64,000 bases of DNA from Candidatus Gastranaerophilales bacterium (GTDB taxonomy: Bacteria > Cyanobacteriota > Vampirovibrionia > Gastranaerophilales > Gastranaerophilaceae), in assembly GCA_944326915.1 (NCBI GenBank), contig CALVFT010000002.1:62001-126000 (forward strand). The letters run 5' to 3'. Positions 51,134 to 59,314 of this stretch are shown piece by piece; positions within the stretch are counted from its first letter, which is position 1; every line of letters begins with the position of its first letter. The translations under genes and the position numbers were made by a program. The notes below the pieces were generated by a model that had not been told where the DNA came from, made no database searches, and was given only the letters and a program-made list of their open reading frames with translations.

Positions 51134-52177
51134 TTATGATATATTTTTTAGAGCTTTAGTTAGTCTTTGTAATTGGTTATGAGTTGTACCTATTCCACAT
51201 AATAGCATTGTAGAAAATTTATTTGTTTTTTCATCTTCAATATTATATTTATCAAATAAAATTTCTGATAACTTTTCTCCTGATAATCCTTCTTTTTTTA
51301 TTAAAATTTTGAGTGGATCATCTCCATAAAATTCAACATTATTTTTACATTCTAGTTTTAGATTATTAATTTCATTAATTAAATTTTCAATTGCTTTACA
51401 TCCTTTTTTGCTTTTTAAATAATTTATGGTAGCTTCAATGGATGCTAGAAGTGGGTATGAAGGTGATGTTGTATTTATTAAACTTAAGGCATGTTCGGGG
51501 TTAATTTTACAATTAGAATGTAGAAGTGCTGTTGGATTTAGGCCTCCTGCTGTTTTATGCAGTGATTGTACAGTGAAATCTGCAATTTTTACTGCACTTT
51601 CTGGTAAGTTGTCTGAAAATGGATATAGAGCTCCATGAGCTTCATCTACAATTAAATAACAGTTGTACTCATTACATATTTTTTTTATTTTAGTTATATC
51701 AGATACAATACCTTCATAACTTGGAGATGTTATTATAATAGCTTTAATATTGTTCTCTGAAAGCAGCTTTTTTACATCATCAGGATTTACTGCACCAGGA
51801 ATCCCCCAATCATTTACTTCTTCTATTTCATAATAAATTGGAGTACAATTAGCTAATTTAATTGCATTATGATGACAAGGATGAGCATTCTTCCATACAA
51901 GTACTTTATCATGAGGTTTAGTACAGGCTAGTATAGAGGCAATAATTCCACTTGTAGAGCCATTTGTTAAAAATTTTGTATAATTAGTACCGTAAATAGT
52001 TGAAGCTTGTTTCTCAGCTCTATAAAGTGCTTCTTCTGGATTATATGCATCCGTTTCAGATATGTCATATTTATAAAATTGTCTAAATTTGTTAAAAATA
52101 AAAAACTTTTGCCCGTGTGAAGGAGTTGTGAACAAAAGCTTTTTATTTTTTTTCTTTAAAATATTTATTAAACTCAT
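51134..52177 (-). CDS. PLP-dependent enzyme, Orn/Lys/Arg decarboxylase-like
   Basis: 347 aa fold-type I enzyme. FLTNGSTSGIIASILACTKPHDKVLV, ITSPSYEGIVSDI, CYLIVDEAHGALYPF and VQSLHKTAGGLNPTALLH (Lys binds PLP) match the major domain of SpeA/YaaO-type decarboxylases. It lacks most of the C-terminal decarboxylase domain, being about 130 residues shorter than YaaO, so decarboxylation is not certain. It overlaps the PilZ gene in a TAATG junction. Confidence 0.8.
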   Translation of the reverse strand: MSLINILKKKNKKLLFTTPSHGQKFFIFNKFRQFYKYDISETDAYNPEEALYRAEKQASTIYGTNYTKFLTNGSTSGIIASILACTKPHDKVLVWKNAHPCHHNAIKLANCTPIYYEIEEVNDWGIPGAVNPDDVKKLLSENNIKAIIITSPSYEGIVSDITKIKKICNEYNCYLIVDEAHGALYPFSDNLPESAVKIADFTVQSLHKTAGGLNPTALLHSNCKINPEHALSLINTTSPSYPLLASIEATINYLKSKKGCKAIENLINEINNLKLECKNNVEFYGDDPLKILIKKEGLSGEKLSEILFDKYNIEDEKTNKFSTMLLCGIGTTHNQLQRLTKALKNIS

Positions 52178-52767
52178 TACTTATTTCTAATTTCTATACT
52201 TCTTTTTGCACAATATTGGGTTAAAGTCATCTTATCTTTGCTATTATGATAAGCAAAACGACCAGAAATAGTGTATGTTCCTTCATTATTTTTTTCTATT
52301 CTTATAGGAGAGAAAAAGCACTCAATATTCTGTTCTTTAGATAAAGGCAGAACTATATTATATTCTCCTTCAATATTAATATTTTCAGAAGTTTTAAACT
52401 TCATACCTCCTGCAGAAATATCTAAAGTTGTGATGTTATAATTGTTAGAACTATCTTTTAATTCCAAATCATATACAAATTTAATACGAGTATATTGACG
52501 TCTTTGTAAAAATCTATGTTTAGCAGGATTTGCAATAACTAGTTTTTTACCTTCAATAGATTTTGGGTAAGAATCAAAATACAAAGTTCCATGACTTGTT
52601 TGAGTATAAAATTCACAATAATTGTGTTTCATAAATCCATCAGGTTCGTAATCCAGTTCAACAGTAAATCCATCTTGGTTGACATCTGTAATTACACCTT
52701 TATTTGCAAATTTAAAATCGTGTGGAACAATAGTAATTCTTCGATCTTTTTCTATTAATTCTCTCAT
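52177..52767 (-). CDS. PilZ-domain c-di-GMP receptor (YcgR-like)
   Basis: 196 aa. An N-terminal YcgR-type beta domain is followed by the PilZ domain with RRQYTRIKF (the RxxxR loop) and LDISAGGMKF (D-x-S-x-x-G), the residues that bind cyclic di-GMP. It is likely a regulator of motility, pili or envelope. Translationally coupled to the downstream PLP enzyme, an unusual partnership. No cyclase or phosphodiesterase for c-di-GMP is in the window. Confidence 0.88.
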   Translation of the reverse strand: MRELIEKDRRITIVPHDFKFANKGVITDVNQDGFTVELDYEPDGFMKHNYCEFYTQTSHGTLYFDSYPKSIEGKKLVIANPAKHRFLQRRQYTRIKFVYDLELKDSSNNYNITTLDISAGGMKFKTSENINIEGEYNIVLPLSKEQNIECFFSPIRIEKNNEGTYTISGRFAYHNSKDKMTLTQYCAKRSIEIRNK

Positions 52768-52850
52768 ATTAACCTCTTCAAAACTATTTATTGTCTTTAT
52801 ATTACTACATTTTTCTTATTTTGTCGATATATTAATCTTTATAAAGAAAA

Positions 52851-52912
52851 GCCCCTCCATAACCGAGGGGCAAATACTGAGCAATCAGAAGAGTTGAGGA
52901 TTTACAATTATA
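52851..52912 (-). ncRNA. Possible very short transcript or leftover terminator unit
   Basis: Minus strand TATAAT (52912-52907) is followed by about 45 nt without an ORF and by a perfect GCCCCTC/GAGGGGC hairpin (52851-52871) with a TTTTCTTT tail. It lies between the secY terminator and the PilZ gene, so the terminator has no assigned gene. There is no convincing -35 box. It may be a small RNA of about 50 nt or a promoter-proximal attenuator of the PilZ gene. Confidence 0.3.
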
Positions 52913-52966
52913 TGATATCTTTTTATTTGCTTATATTCATTCAACTAAATGTTAATTATTTGCAAA

Positions 52967-53002
52967 AAAAATAACCCCTAAGTACTAGAGGTTATTTTTT
53001 TT
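52967..53002 (-). terminator. secY terminator
   Basis: AAATAACCCCT pairs with AGAGGTTATTT (one mismatch), flanked by A and T runs, 17 nt beyond the secY stop. Confidence 0.7.
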
Positions 53003-53018
53003 ATAAATGTATTTGGTA

Positions 53019-54356
53019 TTATTCTTTTAAGAACGATTCATAATTTCTAGCAAGAAGGTGAGTTCTTACTTGATTTATTAAATCTAGAGCAACACCAACC
53101 ATGATTATTAATGATGTAGCTCCAATACCTTGTAGCGTTTTGATATTTGTAAAATAACTTGCAAATGATGGTACAAGAGCAATTATTCCAAGTCCCATAG
53201 CTCCAATAAATGTAGTTTTTGATAAAATTTTATCAAGAGCTTCTGCAGTTGGCTTACCAGGTTTGATACCTGGAATTGATGAACCATATTTTTTCAAGTT
53301 ATCTGCAATATCTTTAGGTTGCATATTTGGCATAATTGATGCATAGAAAAATGTTAATGCAACAATCAGCAAGAAATACAATACATAATATGTAATTCCG
53401 TCAGGACTCATGAAGTGACTTAGGTTCACTACAAAATTTTTGACTGCTACTGATTTAAAATTAGCTTGTCCTACCAAACTTAAAATTGTAGATGGGAAAA
53501 GCAAAATAGCAATCGCAAAAATAATTGGCATTACGCCTCCAGGATTAAGCTTAAATGGTATAAACGAATTCATTCCACCATAAACTTTGTTCCCTACCTG
53601 ACGTTTAGGATTTACTATGATTACTTTTCTAACTGCTTCTTGCATGATTACGATAAAAATCATAGCTAAGAAAAATATTGCAAGTAACATTAGCAAACCT
53701 AATTGCATAGTTGTATTATGAGCTACAATTTGAGCCGTTCTTGAAGCATATACCGGAATCCCAGATAGTATGCCTACAAAGATTATCAAAGATCCTCCAT
53801 TACCAATACCTTTTTCAGTAATGAGCTCTGATATCCACATAACTAGAACAGATCCAGCTGTTAAAACTGTCATTGAGCTTATGAAGAACATAACCGGATT
53901 AACATTTGGTAATACCGCTCCAGGTAAATGATGTAAATACATCATAAAAATTAATGACTGAAATGCAGCTAACACAACTGTAAATATACGTGTGTATTGT
54001 GACAATTTTCTTCTGCCTGCTTCTCCTTCTTCTTTCTGCAATTTTTCCAAAGAAGGAATTACTACAGAAATAAGCTGGATAATGATTGATGAAGTGATAT
54101 AAGGTCCAATACCTAACGCGAAGATAGATACTTTACCCAATGCTCCGCCTGAAAACAGGTCTAAAAATCCGATAATATTATTTCCTTGTGCAATATTGCT
54201 GAAAATTTGATTGTTAATACCATATAAAGGCATTTGTACACCAAATCTAAATGCTGCTATCATCAAGAAAGTAAATATTATTTTTTCTTTTAAACCTGAA
54301 GCATGCCACATTGACATCAAATCATCAGTTGTCGGCATTCTCATTTGTGGTGCCAT
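53019..54356 (-). CDS. secY: Protein translocase subunit SecY
   Basis: 445 aa, ten-helix translocon channel. FGVQMPLYGINNQIF opens it. LFSGGALGKVSIFALGIGPYITSSIIIQL is plug/helix 2, SQYTRIFTVVLAAFQS the early loop, GGMNSFIPFKLNPGGVMPIIFA and GKPTAEALDKILSKTTFIGAMGLGIIALVPSF the later signatures. It starts in a TAATG overlap with rplO. The order rpsE-rpmD-rplO-secY is the 3' half of the spc operon, but adk, map and infA do not follow. Confidence 0.97.
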   Translation of the reverse strand: MAPQMRMPTTDDLMSMWHASGLKEKIIFTFLMIAAFRFGVQMPLYGINNQIFSNIAQGNNIIGFLDLFSGGALGKVSIFALGIGPYITSSIIIQLISVVIPSLEKLQKEEGEAGRRKLSQYTRIFTVVLAAFQSLIFMMYLHHLPGAVLPNVNPVMFFISSMTVLTAGSVLVMWISELITEKGIGNGGSLIIFVGILSGIPVYASRTAQIVAHNTTMQLGLLMLLAIFFLAMIFIVIMQEAVRKVIIVNPKRQVGNKVYGGMNSFIPFKLNPGGVMPIIFAIAILLFPSTILSLVGQANFKSVAVKNFVVNLSHFMSPDGITYYVLYFLLIVALTFFYASIMPNMQPKDIADNLKKYGSSIPGIKPGKPTAEALDKILSKTTFIGAMGLGIIALVPSFASYFTNIKTLQGIGATSLIIMVGVALDLINQVRTHLLARNYESFLKE

Positions 54357-54802
54357 TATACTAACTCAACCTTTCCGCCTGCTTTTTCAATTTTTTCTTT
54401 TGCTGATGGTGTAACATAAGAAGCTTTTACTGTAATTGCTTCTGTGATTTCACCATTGCCTAATACTCTTAGGCCAACTGTTGAAGGATGTGCTTTTCCT
54501 GCTTCTTTTAAACATTCTAAGCATACTTCTTTCATACCTAATTGAGCAATTCTACCAACATTGATTTCTGCATAATTCAATTTGTTAATTACTTGGAAAC
54601 CTTTTAATTTTGGTAATTGTCTGTAACCAGGCATTTGTCCACCTTCAAAACCTCTTTTAGAAGAGTTTCCAGAACGTTGTCCTTCACCATTGTGTCCACG
54701 ACAAGAAGTTTTACCTCTTCCTGATGAACGTCCTCTGCCTACTCTTTTAATTTTATGTGTTGAACCTTCTGCAGGTCTTAAATCTTCTAATGTAATTGTC
54801 AT
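54356..54802 (-). CDS. rplO: 50S ribosomal protein L15
   Basis: 148 aa. GSTHKIKRVGRGRSSGRGKTSCRGHNGEGQRSG and RGFEGGQMPGYRQLPKLKGF are L15 signatures. Its stop overlaps the secY start. Confidence 0.97.
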   Translation of the reverse strand: MTITLEDLRPAEGSTHKIKRVGRGRSSGRGKTSCRGHNGEGQRSGNSSKRGFEGGQMPGYRQLPKLKGFQVINKLNYAEINVGRIAQLGMKEVCLECLKEAGKAHPSTVGLRVLGNGEITEAITVKASYVTPSAKEKIEKAGGKVELV

Positions 54803-54887
54803 TTTTTTATTTCCTTTTTATCTTGTATGATTGCTCGCTTTCACTATCACCACAAGGTCATACGCAATCAATCAGTAATGTATTCAA

Positions 54888-55079
54888 TTAGTCTACGATT
54901 TGTACTAGGTGAGGTACTTTATTTACCATACCTAAAATAGTAGCGCTGTTGTAGTGTTCTACAACTTGATCTTGTTTAGTCAATCCTAAACCTCTTACTA
55001 CTCTACGTTGTTTTTCAGAGGCACCAATTAAACTTCTTACAAGTTTAATTTTTATTTGTTTTAATTCTGTTTTTGCCAT
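54888..55079 (-). CDS. rpmD: 50S ribosomal protein L30
   Basis: 63 aa. IKIKLVRSLIGASEKQRRVVRGLGLTKQDQVV is the L30 fold. It lies between rpsE and rplO as in the spc operon, with an 85-nt spacer to rplO. Confidence 0.95.
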   Translation of the reverse strand: MAKTELKQIKIKLVRSLIGASEKQRRVVRGLGLTKQDQVVEHYNSATILGMVNKVPHLVQIVD

Positions 55080-55143
55080 TTTATTATTCCTTTATTATTA
55101 ATATTACTTAAATTAATTAAACTAATTCAATAACCTAGTAGGA

Positions 55144-55782
55144 CTAGTTTAGAAGTTCTGCCATTGTAAGACCACGTCTTTTAGCTACTTCATTGAATGG
55201 AGTTAAGCTTTTTAGTGCATCTAATGTAGCATTAGCAGCGTTAAGAGGTGATTTAGAACCTAATGATTTTGAAAGAATATTTTCAATACCTGCAAGTTCA
55301 AGAACCAATCTTACAGCACCACCTGCAATAATACCAGTACCTTGAGAAGCTGGTTTTAACATAACTGCACCAGCACCTGATCTGCCTGTGATAGGGTGAG
55401 GAATTGTTGTTTTGAAAATAGGTACTGTAATAAGATTTTTTCTTCCGTCAGCAATAGCTTTTTGAATAGCTACGATAACTTCTGATGCTTTTGCACAACC
55501 AACACCTACTTGGCCTTTTTTGTTTCCTACGATAACAATTGCACGGAAGCTTAGTTTTTTACCACCTTTTACAACTTTTGTTACACGACGAATTTGAACA
55601 ACTCTTTCTACCCATTCGCTTTGAGGTTTTTCTTCAGTTGTTTCAATTTTTTGTTTTTTACCACGTCCTCTTCTAGGAGCTTTAGCTGGTTTTTCTTCTG
55701 TTTCAACAGTAGCTTCTGCAGTTTGTTCTGTTACTTCTGCTGCAGTTTCTTCAACTGTAATTTCTTTGTTTTCTAAATCCAT
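55144..55782 (-). CDS. rpsE: 30S ribosomal protein S5 with an acidic N-terminal extension
   Basis: 212 aa against about 166-175 usually. Residues 1-55 are a Glu/Thr/Ala-rich then Lys/Arg-rich extension. The S5 domain begins at [39 protein letters not shown] and includes [31 protein letters not shown]. It is the first gene of the cluster here; the usual preceding rplR is absent, and 210 bp of AT-rich sequence separates it from an unrelated gene. Confidence 0.96.
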   Translation of the reverse strand: MDLENKEITVEETAAEVTEQTAEATVETEEKPAKAPRRGRGKKQKIETTEEKPQSEWVERVVQIRRVTKVVKGGKKLSFRAIVIVGNKKGQVGVGCAKASEVIVAIQKAIADGRKNLITVPIFKTTIPHPITGRSGAGAVMLKPASQGTGIIAGGAVRLVLELAGIENILSKSLGSKSPLNAANATLDALKSLTPFNEVAKRRGLTMAELLN

Positions 55783-55945
55783 TGATTTTTACCTTTCATC
55801 TTAATTGTGATTTAATAACTTTTTTATTTAAGCATAATTTATGTTAATTATAAATTAATGCTAAACGAATACATCAAAATAAAGCTATCTAAAGCCTATG
55901 ATAAATTATTCGTGAGTAACTTTTCTGACAAGTTCCATTATTATA

Positions 55946-55981
55946 CAAAAAAAAGATTTTTGCAAGCGTAAATCTTTTTTT
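55946..55981 (-). terminator. Terminator of the 189-aa gene upstream of rpsE
   Basis: AAAAAAAGATTT / AAATCTTTTTTT stem with a 10-12 nt loop, just beyond the stop at 55993. It insulates the ribosomal cluster from upstream transcription. Confidence 0.7.
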
Positions 55982-55992
55982 GTAATATTGTT

Positions 55993-56562
55993 TTATTTTT
56001 CAGAAAGCATTTTATTTAATAACTCTTGAGGATTTGCAACATTTTCAATTTTAAAATTTTTATTAAACGAGTTATTGAAATAATTTTTACCTTTATTGTA
56101 AGTCTCAAACAATAAAAAAACTTTTTTTACTTGTTCTGGTGCATCTTGAGGAAAAGAATCTTTTGGATTATTTCTGAAGATATTTAGGATTTTCTTCCAA
56201 GTTGGTTGTTTAATTTTTTTTATTGTTTGTTTGATAATGTTCGAATAGGCATCTATATCTTGTTGTGAAGATATTATATTTATATGTTTATATTCTGGAA
56301 GTTGTACGTTTAAGCCAAAATTTTTGGCATTTTTAACAAGCCAATCTTTAGAGGCACCATTTTCTTTGGCAATATAGCTCATAACTGTATGTACAGGCTC
56401 TTCAAAAGGTGTCTCTCCGTAGAATATTTGTGGAATATCCTTTTTTACAGTTCTGTATTTAGGTAGAATTTCCTTTAATATAATCCTATTATTAGTTTCA
56501 CTAAATGGTAACCTATATACACCTTGAAAATTTGGGGTTGAATGATTATTACTAATTTTCAC
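55993..56562 (-). CDS. Hypothetical 189-aa protein
   Basis: 189 aa, unrecognised. The N-terminus KISNNHSTPNFQGVYRLPF contains an NFxGxYRLPF phrase; the remainder is lysine-rich and helical. There is no signal peptide or membrane segment. I choose GTG at 56562, because AGAGGAG lies 8 nt before it, while the alternative TTG at 56580 would itself overlap that ribosome site. Confidence 0.6.
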   Translation of the reverse strand: MKISNNHSTPNFQGVYRLPFSETNNRIILKEILPKYRTVKKDIPQIFYGETPFEEPVHTVMSYIAKENGASKDWLVKNAKNFGLNVQLPEYKHINIISSQQDIDAYSNIIKQTIKKIKQPTWKKILNIFRNNPKDSFPQDAPEQVKKVFLLFETYNKGKNYFNNSFNKNFKIENVANPQELLNKMLSEK

Positions 56563-56626
56563 GAATTTTACTCCTCTCAAATCGATATCCTGTAGAGTAA
56601 AACTCGTGAAAAAAGTTTTTTGCTAG

Positions 56627-58090
56627 TTATTTAAGAATATTTTCTAGAAGACCTGTCATACAAGATTTAAATCTATCACATTCTTCTTTTGTCTTCGCTT
56701 CAAATCTAAGAGTAAATACAGGTTCTGTATTACTTTGTCTTATTAGAGCAAAACCTCCATCAAAAACAATTCGCATTCCATCAAGTGTAATTATATCTTT
56801 GATAGGTGAGCCGAATAGATTTTTATCATTTTCTACACACTCTTTTACTTTTTCTAGAGTTGATTTTTTTAGTTCGTTTGGACATGGAAAACGCACTTCT
56901 TCAGATGAGCATACTTTATCAAAAGCCGAAAGCATATCTGATATTTTGAAGTTTGGATTTAGTTTTTTATGGCGAGAAATGATTTCAATAATTCTGCAAC
57001 CTGCATATATCGCATCATCAAAACCGTAGTAGCGGTCTTTGAAGAACGTGTGCCCACTCATTTCACCTGCTAAAAGCGCATTTGTTTCTTTCATTTTATC
57101 TTTGATATATCCATGGCCAGTTTTACACATTACTGCATTACCACCTAGAGCATTTATAGTGTCATAAAGAACTTGTGAACATTTTACTTCACTTACTACA
57201 GTAGGACAGGTTCCTGTTTTTTTACAGTCTTCGATTAAATCTTGAGCATATATTAAAAGAAGTTTATCACCTGTTAAAAACTTGCCATCCTGATCAACAA
57301 TACCTATTCTGTCGCTGTCTCCGTCATATGCGATTCCAATATCTGCTTTATTTTCTACAACAGTTTGTTTTAGTGCATCAAGAGTTTTTTCAACACTTGG
57401 ATTTGGGTGATGGTTAGGGAAATTACCATCAGGTTCTGAAAACAATTCAATAACCTCACAGCCTAATTCTTTGTAAAGCTGCGGACCTACAACTCCACCT
57501 GTTGCATTTGCACTATCTACAACAATTTTTATCCCTGTTCCTATATTCCCAAATTTCTCTTTCATTTCTTTTATATAATCAGGAATAATATTATATTCTC
57601 TTATTTCACCAGTATTTTTGCTAGGTTCTGATTTTGTTTCCATTTCTTTAAAAGTATGTTCTTTTACTTCTGCAATTTGTGCTTCGGTAAGAGTTCGTTT
57701 AGCATATGTCATTTTAAGACCATTATATTCTTTTGGATTATGGCTTGCAGTAATTATTGAAGCAGCAATAACTTGTTTATTATTAGTAACAGAAGCAGGT
57801 AATCCCACTACTTCTGAATAATAACCGATTGGGGTTGGAGCTAGTCCTAGTTTAACAACATTTGCTCCAGTTGATGTGATACCTTTGCATAAAGCTTCTT
57901 CTAAAGATGGAGAATGAGTTCTGGCATCTCGTGTAATTGTTATCCACATATCTGATTCACTTACACCTGATTGTTTTTTTAACCAGTCAACAAATCCTCT
58001 GCCTGTATTATAATATAACTCTTCTGTTATATCTTCTCCGTAGATACCTCTTATGTCATTTTTACCAAATGCATGTTCATATTTTTTCAT
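56627..58090 (-). CDS. Phosphomannomutase / phosphoglucomutase
   Basis: 487 aa alpha-D-phosphohexomutase. The active-site phosphoserine loop TASHNP is at 114-119 (Ser116). The metal loop DGDSDRIGI, the sugar loop GEMSGHTFF and the phosphate-binding SNTEPVFTLRFEA in the C-terminus are all present. It interconverts 1- and 6-phosphates of mannose or glucose for glycan precursors. The ATG at 58090 has AGGGGAG upstream; an in-frame ATT/ATG region further upstream is excluded. It diverges from the ABC permease. Confidence 0.94.
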   Translation of the reverse strand: MKKYEHAFGKNDIRGIYGEDITEELYYNTGRGFVDWLKKQSGVSESDMWITITRDARTHSPSLEEALCKGITSTGANVVKLGLAPTPIGYYSEVVGLPASVTNNKQVIAASIITASHNPKEYNGLKMTYAKRTLTEAQIAEVKEHTFKEMETKSEPSKNTGEIREYNIIPDYIKEMKEKFGNIGTGIKIVVDSANATGGVVGPQLYKELGCEVIELFSEPDGNFPNHHPNPSVEKTLDALKQTVVENKADIGIAYDGDSDRIGIVDQDGKFLTGDKLLLIYAQDLIEDCKKTGTCPTVVSEVKCSQVLYDTINALGGNAVMCKTGHGYIKDKMKETNALLAGEMSGHTFFKDRYYGFDDAIYAGCRIIEIISRHKKLNPNFKISDMLSAFDKVCSSEEVRFPCPNELKKSTLEKVKECVENDKNLFGSPIKDIITLDGMRIVFDGGFALIRQSNTEPVFTLRFEAKTKEECDRFKSCMTGLLENILK

Positions 58091-58140
58091 GTAAAATTCT
58101 CCCCTTATTTTTATCATTATTGTATAATTGTAACATAGAT

Positions 58141-59025
58141 ATGAAAAAGTTATTTGAGAATATTTCTAATAATCAAAAAATTGCAGGGTGGTTATTTATT
58201 TTGCCTGCTTTAGTTGGTACTGTTTTATTTATAATTATTCCGGTATTTTGTTCTTTTGGTCTAAGTTTTGTTAAATGGGATTTATTAAATCCTATGAAGT
58301 TTGTCGGTTTTGATAATTATAAAGAGATTTTTGCAGACCCATTATTTTTTAAAATTCTAATCAATACAATTGTATTTGCTTTTTCTACTTCTGTTCTTGG
58401 TGTTATTATCCCTATGATATTAGCAAGTATTCTGAATTCAAAAATTAGGGGCAGTGAATTTTTTAAAACTGCATATTTTCTACCTTTTATAACACCAATG
58501 ATAGTTATAGGTGTTATTTGGGAGTGGATTTTTGATCCTAATATCGGTTTTTTGAATCATATATTGCATATGCATATAAATTGGTTATATGATGTAAATT
58601 TTGCAATGCCAGCAATGATTATTGTTTCTGTTTGGAAGTTGATTGGGTATAATATGATTATATTTCTTTCTGCATTAAGCGGTATTTCTCAAAGTATGTT
58701 TGAGGCTGCAAAAATCGATGGGGCAAACTCTTTTCAGATATTTAAGAATGTGACTATCCCCCTTTTATCTCCTACAATATTTTTTGTAGTAATAATCACT
58801 GCTATAAGCTCATTTCAGGTTTTTGATTTGATATATTTAATGACACAAGGTGGACCGTTAGATAGCACAAATGTTTTGGTATATGCTATATATAAAAATG
58901 CTTTTGAATTTTTTAATATAGGTAAAGCTAGTGCTATCGCTTATGTTTTATTCCTAATAATACTTGTTTTAACATTAATTCAGTGGAATTTGAGAAAAAA
59001 GCTTGTACATAATGAAATTGATTAA
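58141..59025 (+). CDS. Sugar ABC transporter permease (MalF/UgpA type), orphan
   Basis: 294 aa with six membrane helices. FEAAKIDGANSFQIFKNVTIPLLSP is the EAA loop that docks on the ATPase, and the N-terminus IAGWLFILPALVGTVLFIIIPV is typical. The start at 58141 is chosen over upstream ATG-like codons, which would run through the divergent phosphomutase gene. TATAAT lies at 58123-58128 with no ribosome site, so it may be leaderless. The partner MalG-type permease, binding protein and ATPase are not adjacent. Confidence 0.9.
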   Translation: MKKLFENISNNQKIAGWLFILPALVGTVLFIIIPVFCSFGLSFVKWDLLNPMKFVGFDNYKEIFADPLFFKILINTIVFAFSTSVLGVIIPMILASILNSKIRGSEFFKTAYFLPFITPMIVIGVIWEWIFDPNIGFLNHILHMHINWLYDVNFAMPAMIIVSVWKLIGYNMIIFLSALSGISQSMFEAAKIDGANSFQIFKNVTIPLLSPTIFFVVIITAISSFQVFDLIYLMTQGGPLDSTNVLVYAIYKNAFEFFNIGKASAIAYVLFLIILVLTLIQWNLRKKLVHNEID

Positions 59026-59056
59026 TAAATTTTTGTAACATTTTTGCTTTGGATAT

Positions 59057-59084
59057 TAAAGTTTATCTAATGAGTATCCGTAAT
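59057..59084 (+). promoter_or_regulatory. Sigma-28 (FliA/SigD)-type promoter, copy 3
   Basis: TAAAGTTT (59057-59064), 12 nt, TCCGTAAT (59077-59084). Start near 59091, 34 nt before the ATG of the 46-aa gene. Confidence 0.6.
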
Positions 59085-59124
59085 TTTATTTGTAAGGAAA
59101 TAGTTGTTGATTACGGAGTGTAAA

Positions 59125-59265
59125 ATGTACGAAGATTTTGAAAATGAAAAAATTATTGTTGAAATAACTAATTTAGTAGAAAAAACTGAACAATTCCAAG
59201 ATGATATTGATGCATATTGTGAATTTATGAAAGGTGTTATATTAAATACTTCAGGTATAAATTAG
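59125..59265 (+). CDS. 46-aa acidic helical protein under a sigma-28-type promoter
   Basis: Sequence begins MYEDFENEKIIVEITNLVEK and continues as a helix (TEQFQDDIDAYCEFMKGVIL), ending NTSGIN. CGGAG lies 6 nt before the ATG. There is no signal peptide or domain. It resembles the 57-aa protein at 20721 only in size, acidity, MY-x-D start and promoter. It is not co-transcribed with the permease, because the promoter lies after the permease stop. Confidence 0.65.
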   Translation: MYEDFENEKIIVEITNLVEKTEQFQDDIDAYCEFMKGVILNTSGIN

Positions 59266-59314
59266 TATACTGTCCAATGTATAAAATTTGATATTCAGCT
59301 ATATTGTAGCTATT

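Noticed and set aside
57937-58140. 68-residue N-terminal extension of the ABC permease
   Set aside because: It would be translated from the antisense strand of the phosphomutase gene and across its promoter. The permease family starts at the 58141 ATG.
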